Source: Eimeria necatrix (lineage: Eukaryota > Apicomplexa > Conoidasida > Eucoccidiorida > Eimeriidae). Taken from it: a stretch of 64,000 nucleotides of DNA. This document shows positions 48,609-60,133 of the stretch, one piece after another (positions within the stretch are counted from its first letter, which is position 1; every line of letters begins with the position of its first letter). The notes under the pieces are model-generated. The model saw only the letters and a program-made list of their open reading frames with translations. It was not told the DNA's origin and did not search any database. Position numbers and translations under genes: made by a program. The DNA is taken from the NCBI RefSeq assembly GCF_000499385.1, contig NW_013654402.1:62001-126000 (forward strand), in the 5' to 3' direction.

Positions 48609-51600
48609 ATGGTGCGGAATGCTGACAGAGGCTCATTTGAGACCAGCCCAGAAACTCAGGGGCCCCTCTTCCCTCCCCATGCGCCCGCTTTTTTGAGGGG
48701 CCCCAGCGCTGTCAAGCCTCTTCAGGACCCTGTCAACAATAGTTCCTCTTCCGAGGCACACGGAGCCTTGGATCCTTCTGAAGGCTTGAGTGCTCCTTTC
48801 GAAGCAGCCAGGTGCGATGTTCCCATGGGCAGCCCAGACTTCAAGGGCCGCTGTACATCCCGGCCAACTGAGGAGCCGCCCCGGAATTTCCTCAAGTTGC
48901 CAGAGGCGGCGCCATGCGCAGAATATATCAGTCCGGCGTACCACCACTCTTCCGGGGCTTCAATTGAGTGCAGCTGGGAAAAGCTGCTGAAACCCGCAGT
49001 GCGCCCGCTGGCTAATGAGCGGCGTGGAGAGTCTTGGGCGCCTGAGGGAAACAGAACTTCCCTTCCCTGCTCTGTGGCATTGTCTCGCTGGTCTTCGACT
49101 GCGGAAGCTGCAACATGCAGAGAAGTAGAATTGAAAATTCTGAAACCCTCTTCCCCGGCTGTGTCCGCGGAAAACTCTCCTGGACTAGACGCTGCTTCGG
49201 GGCCCCCTGTTCTTTCGTTTGCCTCCATCCACGAGAAGTCCTCCCCAGGAAAACTTTTGACTGGCGGAGAATGCGAGTCTGGCGCCCGCGCAGATAGTCG
49301 CTTCTGCGCAGATGGCGAAAGAGAACTTCTGGACAACACAGGAAGTTCGGGGGCACTCATTGGGGGACCTAGTCGCCCCTGTTTGGTACTTCTTGATCTG
49401 GACAACACACTGATACCGACGGGATGGATAATGGCGTGCTGGCGGAAGATGCAACTATACTTCGGTCTGCAGCAGGCGGTTGCATGCATAAGGAAGGGGC
49501 TTGAGCAATCAAAGCTGGTTGAAGCTCTCAAAGCTCTCTTTGACGATCTCAGAAAACTGAGGGGAAAAAGACACACACAAATCGTTATTGTGACCAATGC
49601 GGGGCTGAGGACCGTCCAGGAATTCTACCTGCGCATGTGCCTCCCGGAACTGAGGGAACTCTGTGAGAGAGAGAAAGTGTACATCCACTCTACAGAGCAC
49701 TTCGCGAGAAGGGTGGGACCCATTCCTCCCATGACGGAAGAGGAGGCTTTCTGCGAGTTTTATACTGCCCTTAAGGTATGTGCCCATTTCGTCTATTGCG
49801 TTCTCTCCCCATTTCCAACTATCGACCTTTCAGTGCCTCCTCTAGCTACTTCCTTCTCGTGCACCATTTAGAGTTTCCCCCCCTAGAAGGTGCCATTTTC
49901 AACTATTGCGGTGGCAAATATGAAGGCTAATGGCCGCGTCATTTGCATCCTTCGTAGTTTGTGCGTAGCCGTGTATTTGTGGATCTTTTAATGTGTGTTG
50001 GTGTTGTTTTGTTTATTTATTCCCTTCCATGTAAATAGCTCTGTATGTTATTTTCATTTTTTTCGAATCAAGCCTACATGGAGAGGCAGACAGGCTAAAG
50101 TTTCTTTGCTGTTGGTTTTGTCCGCTGTGTTGCTGCAGTACCACGAGTTCGATTTCGTAGTACAGAGATACTTGAACGCGCTCCTGTGCCAAACTCACAT
50201 TCCCGTGCAGGGGGCCTCATTGAAAGATGAGGAGTCTCCCCTAGAACTTTATTCTAACCCCGTCGAACCTTCGTGCCCAGTAGAGGGGGACCCTTCTCCT
50301 CCCAGGCGATCTGCGCCTCCCTTCTGCAAGAGGGCCAGGACTTCAGCACAGCTCGAATCGTCAGTAGCAGCAGAAAGCAGAAGCGGCGGCAGAGGGCCTC
50401 TTTCTGGGTGCTGTGGCTGGTGCAACACTGGGAGAAGAGAAATACTGAGCTCTGTAAGTGAACGCGCCGCCCAGGGGAGCCAAATAGGTGAACCCCGCGA
50501 TCTTTCTCCCTGCAAGGCCGAGTTGGCAAAGAACTCTTCTCGGCCGTCGCCGCTGCAGCAACCTGCAGCTTCCTCTTGCTGCGGTGGCTCTTCCAGAAGC
50601 GCACCAGCAGCAGCCATAGCACCGGCCTCCGCAGCAGAAGCACCGGCAGGTGGCGAAGAGGGCGAGCCCGTTGAGGGTCCGGCGAGTACCCCCTTGAGTT
50701 TGCGTGACCAGCTCCAGGCTGCTGCTGTTGCCTACTTGCAGCCTGGGGTGGGGAGGGGCGAAAGAAGTCAAGGACCTTCACCCAGCGAGAGTCCCAGAGG
50801 CTTTGACCCCTTTCCTGCGGACTGGAGATGTGACTTAATCAGTGCAGGAGACCAGGTTTGCGAAATCCACGCTGCCTGTCGAGTGGCCAGACACTTTGCT
50901 GGACACGTCAAGTTTGCCAAACTTTTGTTTCTGAGGGACCCCCAAGACCCGAGATTTCTGTCTCAAACGCCCACAAGGTTCATTGCAGTAAGACAGGCTA
51001 TCTCCCTTCGTCTTGAGCGGAGCTTTTGCCTTCAGAAACGCTGACCCTCAGAAGACAGTACTGAGCCACAGCGAAACTGTGGCTGTATTTGATGAGTGCT
51101 GCAGCAAGTGGAGTGTTTGGTCTGTGCGTTCTGGTTTGTATGTCTGTTGTTGCCCGCAGCAACTAAACGAACTGCATGCGTCTTTGATGCACGTAATATC
51201 GTGCGACGAGGAGACTCTGGACGCGCAGGGGCATCCCCAATGGGTTCGCCGTGGCTCATTTTCGCAAGTCACAATTATCGCCCCTGAGAGGTTAGAAGCT
51301 CCTCCCCGCCATTGCTCTGCTGCGCGGGTACGACATGCATTTGAGTTTCTACGCAAGAGACGCACCAAGAGCAACAAGGCGGCTTCGAGCGGCCCAGTGA
51401 GGCTTCGGCAAGACCTATCGCCAAGACAGACTGCGGTAGAAGCCGAACGTGGGAGCCAGGCATTGTCCAGTCTCCCTAGCTCGAAGAGCCACAGCCTATC
51501 ATGTCCGATAGAGTGGGAGAGGAACGCCGTAGCCAATCCTCCAAGTCCGTCCCCTGCATTGTGCCCCTTTCATGGCGCTGAGGGACGGCAAGACCTGTTT

Positions 51601-51657
51601 CTGCAGCCACGAAGAGAAGGGCTTTCTAAGGGCGCCTCTCAGTCACCGTGCGGGTGA
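48609..51657 (+). CDS. HAD-superfamily hydrolase-like protein
   Basis: Exons 48609-49775, 50139-50987 and 51160-51657 are all phase 0 and give 837 residues. After a disordered N-terminus of about 255 residues comes HAD motif I, LVLLDLDNTLIPTGW (nucleophile Asp263 and Asp265), then a helical segment and motif II at IVIVTNAG (Thr329). The second exon opens with YHEFDFVVQRYLNALL, continues through a long Ser/Ala/Pro-rich insert, and returns to the fold at RCDLISAGDQVCEIHAA, which supplies the acidic motif IV residue. FAKLLFLRDP and a helix across the last junction (IA-QLNELHASL) follow, as in uncharacterised protist HAD proteins with GDSxxE near the end. It probably acts as a Mg-dependent phosphatase; the substrate is unknown. 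The last 100 residues look disordered. Confidence 0.82.
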
Positions 51658-53229
51658 AAGAGGCTGCCGGGCTACTCTATGGACCAAGGAGACCTTGCAG
51701 ACTTCTGAGAGCTCAAGCCTCTACTCGGCTCTCCTCTGTGCCAACCCCTGCAGTCATGTGGCGGGGAACAAGTGGCCTATTTATGCCGTCTTCTCACTCC
51801 TTCTAATGCAGGAACGCCAAAAACAAAGTGCATACGGCGCATCATTCATACACACATAAGCAGCAATAGCCCGACTGCTGTTACGCAGTTGCACTATGAG
51901 AGTAGCGATTGTCGCAACTATGCGATTACAACGGACACACCATAGCAATGAAAATGGAGATCCTTAAGACATGCGCAAACGGAGAAAATGCTGACGCAAA
52001 CACAGCATTGTTCATTTGGGAAGCGATCAAAGCGGGAAGCGATCAAAACGAGGCAAAGTCCATTTGAAACGGCGGACTGAAGGGGCCGGCAGCACATTAA
52101 ACGGCCAAACTAAGTGGAATCTTCAATGCAGCAGTCAACCATAAGCGATGCCTCACGTAAAGTGGTGCTACTTTACGAGCAAATTCTGTCTAAAAGGCTT
52201 GTATTGCGACGGCGTATAAACAGAGCGGCAGCTGTTAAGCATCCAGTCAGGTTCGATGGCTATTTATCTTTAGATTCCAATTTTTCCGTGTACATCTTCC
52301 GTCTTCCACTGCTTTCTTGGACGCCTCAACCGTTCAATTGCTTCTGAGAGGTCGCCTTTATCCAGCAAATATGCTGCTGAGAGAACCCGCCAGTTTGCTG
52401 GGGCCCCTAAGTAAGTCTTACCTGAGGCTGCTACACGGACGGAAACTACGGCTTCTTTTATTTGTCCAGCAGCATGTAGATGCCAGCCGAGACTGGGAGA
52501 CGTACAGCCACTGCTGTCACTATGTTTTCCAAATGCAGAAGCTGGGAGCCCACCAATTTTACTGAGGCACTCGCAGGAAGCAATTAGTCTTCGCAACTCG
52601 CATTCTTAGATTGTTAACTATAGAGCCGGAGTTGACTAATCCCGCATATGTCCACTACGACACCTCGGCCAGAAATGGAAGCAATAGAGGCCAAAATGTA
52701 CGGCAATCGTTGCAGAGCAGTGGAAGCATTGCACGAGTTCTACTACCAAAAGCATGTCGCGGTTTTTGACAGGAGGCCCAGCAAATGCTGGATTCAGGTC
52801 TACCTGGCGCTTAGTTACGACCTGTAGATGTGGTCTGTGCATGGGTATACCTGTATGCAGGCGTGTAGGCACCTACATACATTGGCTGTATCTGCTGAGT
52901 TTACAGTGCCACTACCATATATACTTTGTTCCTGTCTCTAAGCAACTGCAACCCCATGTGCGCATCTGCATGCGCTGTTTTCTTCCTGAAGTTGTGCGAA
53001 AAAAACCCTTACGGCGATAAAATTAACGAGGTCTATGGAGGGAAAGCGGGCGGATGAGCTGCTGCCGCTGCAGCCCGTAGAAATGTTCTCGCCGCTCCCA
53101 CATCCCCAAGAATCCTAAAGCACACGCTGTTGGCGTCTCTGTCTTGATATCCACTACGTGGACAGAGTTCTACATCTTTGTATTCGTTTTTGAGGCGCAC
53201 AACGCACTGTTTATCTGCATATTATTGAG
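51658..53229. other. Convergent intergenic region with a possible minus-strand coding fragment
   Basis: A minus frame at 52596-52270 ends in AAYLLDKGDLSEAIERLRRP and a stop, which looks like a helical protein end. A CAG|GTAAGA donor and TTCTCTCAG acceptor only 45 nt apart lie within it. I could not link it to other exons or name a family. The rest shows no feature apart from a short near-duplicate (AAGCGATCAA) at 52021 and 52037. Confidence 0.3.
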
Positions 53230-54822
53230 CTACTGACGCCCTTCCGCCTCGTAGGCTTGGGCCACGATGGACGCCTGCTGTTGGAACTGTTGGCTAGGCG
53301 CCTGAGAGAAGCCACTTGGGGGGGACTGGGAAGCCTGGGGAGTCATGGCTGGCTGCTGCGTGTCTCCAGTGGGGTAATAAGGAGACATACGTGCGAACTT
53401 TTCAACTTGCTGCTCAACATCATTGGTTAGCTCTGTCTCATGAAGAGCAGGCGACACATTGTTCACTTCAGGCTCGAAAAATACTGCCCATATGGTAGCT
53501 GCCAAGAGTGCCAGCCAGATTGTTAACGTGGACGCTCCCCCGATAGGAATGAACATCACAGAGAATTCTGCAACGAAAAAGGAGAGCAGTAGATAAAAGG
53601 AGGATATAAATGCACTAATCTGCAGCTGTCAAACCATGCTTGTGCTTAAGAGCTGTACTGTGCATAGTTTCAACTGCAAATAAATTGTGAAACGACCGAA
53701 AAAGCCAACAATAGCATGCAATTTTCAGGCGATCAAATTATCAAAACTAAAAGGTCTCCTTACCAACAATGCTGGCCAAGCCGAATAGTGCGGAGTTGAT
53801 GTATGCGTGCAGGTCGCCAGCACCCTCGTCGTGGTAAACCTCCAAAAGGTAAGTCGCGGCGGCGTAGAGAGCCAGACAAACGGCGTGGAGGCAGCGAATG
53901 TATGAGAAGAAAAGACACTCGGGGCCCCCTTCTTTAAAATGGATGTACCACTTGGGCTTGTAAAACTTGGCAATGTACAGGAAGAAAATAAACTGCATGA
54001 TGCTGCTCAACAGGTCCAAGAACGTCGCCAAACGAAGAATCTTGCTGCCAGAACGATAACCCCGGGCCCAGCTGACCACAAAACACAAAAAACGTGCACT
54101 CTCATGGAGCTACCTGAAGCCAGTCCGCCAAACGGCTGAGGTTTCTTGTGCCTCTAAAGCGCTAAACAGCCCTGTAGCAAGACCTCAGGTGTAACGGAAG
54201 AGTGTAGACAGCTCACCAGGCATCATCTGCAGCGATCGCCTGAAAGCAGACTAAATAAGTGGCCCCCAGCATGTAGAGGCCAGAGAAAAAAGCAAGGGCT
54301 GCATGGAAACCCTCAGAGCTCCTGGCTGCCTGCAGCACATGACATCACTCAGTTGAAGTCTGCACTAAAAAACGCCATGGAAAGTACAAAAAAGCAATAT
54401 ATCAATTACTGAGGCTTCTGGTAACCAGATTTCCCCGAATATATCGCGCTTTCTAGTGCAGAGAACGCCATGACCGCAGTAGAGAGTAGGTAGCTACGCG
54501 ATCACCAAGCATCTCAAACAAGATCGGGCTTTGGGTATTCAGTGGATCAAGTAGGAGGCATGTCGCATGTGTTTGGGCTTTAAGGTTTGTGAGTGTGAGT
54601 TTCCACATCGCAAGAACAATAAAGAGGCAGGAGCTGACGCACCTCATTCATGCCCTGCAGCTCGTAGCCGAACAGACCAGAGCCTCCAGAAGCCCAGTAA
54701 GAAATGAAAAGACCACTCAGAGAAAAAAGCTGCAGGAGGAAGCCTCCACGGAGCAAAAAGCTGTTGCCATTGATGCTGCCGCAAAAGATTGCCCCCGGCA
54801 GATCGACGCAAGGCCCGCGCAT
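53230..54822 (-). CDS. GAPM: GAPM family multi-membrane-span protein of the inner membrane complex
   Basis: Exons 54822-54643, 54329-54217, 54071-53764 and 53567-53230 have consistent phases and predict 312 residues. The protein has about six hydrophobic spans: near residues 23-43 (GFLLQLFSLSGLFISYW), 68-90 (HAALAFFSGLYMLGATYLVC), 113-135, 153-178 (HAVCLALYAAATYLL), 186-203 and 209-230 (LTIWLALLAATIWAVFF). Landmarks recalled from apicomplexan GAPM proteins are GLFGYELQGMNE, the YRSGSKILRLATFLDLLSS segment and the loop FYKPKWYIHFKEGGPEC. GAPM proteins link the inner membrane complex to the glideosome and subpellicular network. The last 75 residues are a Gln/Ser/Pro-rich cytosolic tail. An in-frame upstream Met lies at 54870; I chose 54822 because it starts a shorter, conserved-looking N-terminus. 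The subtype (GAPM1, 2 or 3) is not resolved. Confidence 0.85.
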
Positions 54823-56385
54823 GGCCGGTCTCGGGTCATCAAGCCCTTCTTGCCTCGTTGTGAACCACATATTCAGAAGAGTATGAATAAGGCAAATCTA
54901 AAAGCCAAATGATGAGTCCAACAAACAGACAAACACTGAACAGATTTCCTTCCAACCAACCGTGGCCCGGCCTCGGTCTAACCTGTCCAAGGAGTCCGCT
55001 GCCGACAGCGTGATGTCAAGGGAAATATTGAGCTCAATAAGTTCCTGACTCTTCCAGAAAACTGTACAACAATATAATGCATTAATATTCAAAAGAAGAT
55101 ATCGATAAATCGCATGTTTATCTGCCCAGAGAGCCCACGGTCTCGGCTGCACAAGCCGCGCTGAAGGCCATCGGCCCGTCGCCTGCACCCGGTGGCTAGC
55201 AAGGCGACAGCTGCTCACCTACCTCCGTCCCAAATAAGGCATACACGCTGCTTTTACTCACTTTTACTGTTCTTGATGTACATGCTAAAGGCTGTTCATC
55301 CTTGTACCCCAAAAACTCTACGAGCTGCCTCGCTCTACCCTAGACGGGCTCCCTGCTGACGTGCACTACAGCTGCCTTGCGCAATCTAGCACATCAAGCA
55401 GACAGCTCCTTCTTTTGGCTTCTCGCGGCGACGCTTTACTTTATAAAAAGAAAAAGCTTAAAATTTTGCCCCTTGGTAAGCGATATTGCGACAAGCATAG
55501 CCGATACTCCACACCCCACTTGGTCTCCAACAGCCACTTCACTGACTCGCAAGGAAAACAACGTTCGCCACCAAGCTGGACAGTCAACTAAAGAGAATAA
55601 ATAGAACAGCTTCAATAATGAGGGGAAAATGGCTCACAGTTCACTGTCTAATGTGCGTACAAAGAGAGACGAAGCAGATTCACTTCCTCTTCACCACTTT
55701 GATGGAATCTCTGCTCTGTGTGCCACCCCTCTGTCTGTCGAAACAAGCCCGAAAGATTCAAGTTTCCAAATTATGTATTAGTAGTTTCTTGCTTTGCTCG
55801 TAGCCATGAAAATACAATGAGAGCGAACTTGCGTTGTTTGGCTTTTTTGAGCGCTTGGGCTCCACTCTGCGGGAATGCCGCCAATCTCGGTGGTGGCAGG
55901 CTCCGGCAGGCTCAGCGGAAACATAAGCGGTCGTCTCTTAGTCAAAAGCAATAATAAGCACCGATTTGGCAAATTAATAACAGGTACTTCGTTTAAAGTT
56001 GCTTCTGTGCTGACAGCCGCGGCGCAGCAACACCCCGAACAGCCCCTAGGGTGCTCGTAAGGTTGTGCACTGCAAGCCCTAGGTTGAGTGAATGCAGGTT
56101 TTCTGAGTTGCTTATGCCCACGTGTTGAGGGATTTTGTGGTGTGCTTGATTTCTGTTTTAAGTATTTACTGGGAAGCGGCGGGGGTTCGTTCAGACTCAA
56201 CCGTTAGACCCCTCTGCAGAGAACCGCTGGTCCACCGTCTGCATCACTAGTGTAGTTCTTCCACGTGTTCCGTTTTACGCCTGCTTCTTGCACATCCAAT
56301 CCATGTAGAAAGCTGAGTTCAGGTAGAGATGCATGAGGTTGTTTCTTCGGGGCCCACCCCAGCAGTCTTATTCCTCTAGTCCACG
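54823..56385. other. Divergent intergenic region between GAPM and UBE2H
   Basis: The two genes are read away from each other, so both promoters should lie here. Open frames at 55361-55600 and 55778-56200 show no family resemblance. No repeat or RNA gene is visible. Confidence 0.55.
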
Positions 56386-57545
56386 ATGGCGCAGACACAG
56401 ATTTCCTCCTCTCGCAAGCAGTGCGACTTTGCCAAATTGTACGAGCAACTGAGTTGCCCTCGAATTTTGTCGTTACTTAGTATTTTTTTGCAGAGAGTCG
56501 GGTACATACAGAAGCATTCGCTGCCGCAAGCCGCTGTCCCCTCTGTGGTCTTCTCGAGTTAAGTGCTGTGAGAGGATGCCACTGGGGGAGCCGTTGCTGG
56601 AGTTCATCGCCTGGGTTCGTTCGTGCAGGTTAATGGCGGGCTACGATTTGGAGCTCAACAACAAGAACACTCAAGACTTCAACGTGGTCTTCCACGGGCC
56701 AAAAGAGAGTGGGCGACACACCCCTTCGCCCTTCAGGTTTGAAGGCTTATCGGGTTTTTTTGCTACACTGCTTGTGATATGTGTCGACTACTGCTTCGGT
56801 TTTCTTTTTCTCTGTGGAGTCCTATCACCGGTTGCTGAGTGCCACTTCCGCTGCGTGGGGGTGTTCAGCAATATACGAAGGCGGTGTGTGGAGAGTACAC
56901 GTGACACTGCCCGACGATTACCCCTTCTCTTCACCGTCAATTGGCTTTTTAAACAAGATTTTGCATCCAAATGTAGATGAAGCATCTGGCTCGGTTTGTC
57001 TGGACGTAATTAACCAAACTTGGACTCCGCTTTACAGTGAGTATTGTGGTGTAATCGCAGCTCAAGAGGGATTAAGTCCAGACTTCTGGCGGTTTTCTTG
57101 GGTGATCAGGCCCACCTGAAGCCTCTGCCTGCTCGGTTGTTGCGATTTTGCAGGCCTTGTCAACGTATTTGACGTGTTCTTGCCCCAGCTCTTGACCTAC
57201 CCCAACCCTCAAGACCCGTTGAACAGTGAAGCCGCTTCTTTGCTCAACAGGGACAAAGCACAGTACGAGCAGAAAGTGAAAGGTTAGTTTTTGGCATGAG
57301 CTTTTTAATGTAACCATCGTGCCGCGGCGCTTGGGAGAATCTGGTGCCGCATGCGACGGGCTCGCGGCTGCATGCATGCAGAACACGTGAAGAAATACGC
57401 AAGCCGAGACTCTTGGGAGAAGGAACAGGCCCGACGGAAGGAAGAAGCTGCTCGGGAGAGAATGAGGGAGGAGCAGGAGCCTGAGGCTGGCGAGCTGTCG
57501 AGAGTGGATGACGAAGCAGATGGCGCTGACATCGACGACCTGTAA
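56386..57545 (+). CDS. UBE2H: Ubiquitin-conjugating enzyme E2, UBE2H/UBC8 type
   Basis: Exons 56386-56438, 56629-56708, 56869-57036, 57154-57282 and 57382-57545 join with matching phases to give 197 residues (human UBE2H has 183). Order: [49 protein letters not shown], the HPN motif at 77-79, catalytic Cys88 in [17 protein letters not shown], then [16 protein letters not shown] and a helical, acidic C-terminal tail ending DDIDDL-like (residues [19 protein letters not shown]). The NPxDPLN motif and acidic tail are UBE2H features. The enzyme takes ubiquitin from E1 and passes it to substrates with an E3, in this family the GID/CTLH ligase. Introns are 99-190 nt with GT-AG ends. Confidence 0.95.
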
Positions 57546-60133
57546 AGTATCGGTCGCAGATCTGCACTCGAGCTTACTAGCGAGAACGTCTTTGAGCGTT
57601 TCTGGGCTGTTGAGGCAGAGGCTAAGCGCCAGGCGTATTCCGCACCACGGCTTGAAACCGGAGCGAAGCAGACGCCGTGCTCGTGCCCGCCCTCGCCCAG
57701 TCAAGTGCCTCCCATTTGTTTCTTTGTTTGGTGTTTGGCCTTCAGCCTCTCCGGGAGGTGCGGTGGCTCACGTACAGGAGCGTGGGTGCTTGTAGCCGGC
57801 TGCTCTAGCAAGGGAAGGAGAGCACGCGCAATGGGCTGCGCATGCGTACCTTTCGAAAGGCTGCCAAGCACATTTGTCTCTGCATGCATATGCTTTATGG
57901 CACAAGCTTATTGGCCCTTGGTGCAGTGGTGACCGGCCGTGCACCGTGCTGGCCCACACTGCGTAGGGAGGAACGATCTTCGGTTACACGGTTATTATGT
58001 AGTATTGGTCTGTATGAATGTATCAGTGAAAGCCCTACCAAGCCGCACTCAAGAGAGCTCAGCCAAAGCCTTTTATGAACGGATGGGGTTGTACAGGTCA
58101 TGGTGAATTTGCTCAGGCGGTAAAAGTCCATGAGACTTAGGTGGAGCAACATCCAGGTTTTACTTTGTTCGTCTTTACAGCAGCACTCCTGGGTGTTTAC
58201 GATAATGTGTGTTGAGGTGTTTCGTGTGAAGATGGGTGATGCTTCCGTGAACACACATGTTGCAGTTTTTTGTAGTTTTTAAGCAATTTTCGGGCTTCTT
58301 ATTGGCTGCAGCTCAATGCGCAAGTTAATTCCGCTGTTCCTGCCCCAAGAAATGTGACAGGTGGGTATGGCGCAGCCCCCAGGACGGTGCACAGGGGATG
58401 CTCCGTTAATATGTGGCTGCTTACAGGTTATGAGGCTAGAGATAGCAGTGAGATATGGAGTTGCTGCACGAAGCAGTAGAGCCCTCTCCTCGTTTGGGGG
58501 GGCCTATCATTGGTCGAGGGACAAGGGGCCCGGAGACTCTCCTTTGACTGTTGCGAGCGGCAAAGTTATTCGTAGCGACGGAAACAGCGCTTGTCTTTTA
58601 GTGCATTAGATGTTGCAAGTAGTAGGGGAAGCACGTACAGCGTACATCTGAACCAACCGTCATGGAGCACATACTTAGTTTTTCAGGGAAGTTGAACCAA
58701 GCAACGTGCAAAGTTTTGTCACCACGGTCGATAGTGGAGGTTCTTTATGACATCAGTCTAAGATGCATGCGACGGAATTTTACTCAGTAAGCTTCTGCTC
58801 GCGCCTCTATGACAGACAACATTAGCGGAGGAGCCATGGCAACGGAGTCGTGCGGGGACGGGCTATTAAGGTTGCACTTACTGCTTATAGAGCCAGGCAC
58901 TACTTCTGAATAACGCGAGAGTGAGAAGAAGTTAGAGTTGGAAGCAGCTGAAGAGGAGGGAAGAATTGCGAGGGCTGCCCATGTCATTTCTTTATCAAGA
59001 AACATGTATCTCTGCGAAACAGGAGGGCTGGCAATGAGATCGTCGTAGTGCTGTATTAGGCAACAAGCACGCATAGTGCGTTTCGCTCAGTTGATGACTT
59101 AAGCCACTGCGAGGAGAGTTCCAGCAGTAGAATTCTTAGCATTTTTCCTCGTGGAATTCCTTCCGTCGGTCCCACACAACTTTCTTCTGGGAAGTTCCGA
59201 CAGTTATTGTCGTGCAGCCGGAAGCACATTTCGCCTGTTCGGCGTCGCGTCTTCAGGGATACCAATGTTCCCCTCAGTGAAGTGCTTGCAAACAGCTCAA
59301 ACAGCAACCGCTGGACTACGCAGAACTGCTTGCGTCTGTACACTAACCCATCTGTGCAGAAGGAACTTCTCTTGCCACCGTATAACTTTTTCCAGGCGCG
59401 TTCAATGAAATGTATAGCAAACAGATTGTACGACGGCTACAGACAGCCTCTTTCGAGGCTGTCTATACTATGTTGAGTCGCACCACAGATTGGGGCTGCC
59501 AAGTGCAACTGCTGGAAAACCAGGCTGAAGTCATTCCTTTTAACTGCCAAAGCAATAGCCCTTCCTCACGAGTGCAGCTGTGCAACTGCTAAAGATATCT
59601 GCCGATGTTACTAGCCCAATCCAAGCAGTTAAGTTCCTGGCTTCACCGTCTATAGAAGCGCCTCTCACCTTCGACATCTGGCAAACCAGCCACCTGGCTT
59701 CGATCAATGCATCACGCCTCTTGAATTTTTCCGAAGACCAGCTGATCTTATGCAGGCGAAACCGAATCGGATCGCAGCTAATCGTGGAGCGTGGAACCAG
59801 AAGCGTAAGGTTCTTCTGGCGCCTCGTTGGCTGATGGCACTGTCGTTGTTCTTCTGGAGAACAACGATAGTGCCATCAGCCCATAAGGCGCCTCCACTAA
59901 GAAGCATAAAAAGTCTAGAAGCTTACAAAGGCAGTGAAATACGTAAATAAAGCCGTAATCTTCAACAGCGCAATAGAGCTTGCTTGCTTGCCAAGTTAGT
60001 ATAGTCCCAGCAGGACTGCTGGCGTAGGCAACGCACGCCAAGGCAGTCAGGCCCCAAACAGACGGCAGCCTCCCGGAAAGGCCGTATCAACTTGTGCGGA
60101 AGCTGCGTAAAATGAAAGAGACTCTGTATGAAG
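57546..60133. other. Convergent intergenic region between UBE2H and DegP
   Basis: Plus-strand frames at 58361-58609 and 59207-59476 (SRKHISPVRRRVFRDTN) are open but show no recognised family and no chain of splice sites, so I do not call a gene. A long imperfect inverted repeat lies at 59818-59892 and is listed separately. Both 3' untranslated regions must lie here. Confidence 0.5.
59818..59892. repeat. Imperfect inverted repeat, 35-nt arms with a 5-nt loop
   Basis: Arms 59818-59852 and 59858-59892 pair at about 29 of 35 positions, in blocks of 6 (GGCGCC), 13 (GGCTGATGGCACT) and 10 (TCGTTGTTCT) separated by small mismatches. As RNA it would form a very stable hairpin on either strand. It lies about 240 bp downstream of the DegP stop codon. 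Confidence 0.85.

Noticed and set aside
48722..49597. 291-codon minus-strand frame
   Set aside because: Antisense to the HAD exon, which carries clear motifs on the plus strand.
57072..57704. 210-codon minus-strand frame with a hydrophobic segment
   Set aside because: Overlaps three UBE2H exons whose phases and catalytic residues fit on the plus strand.
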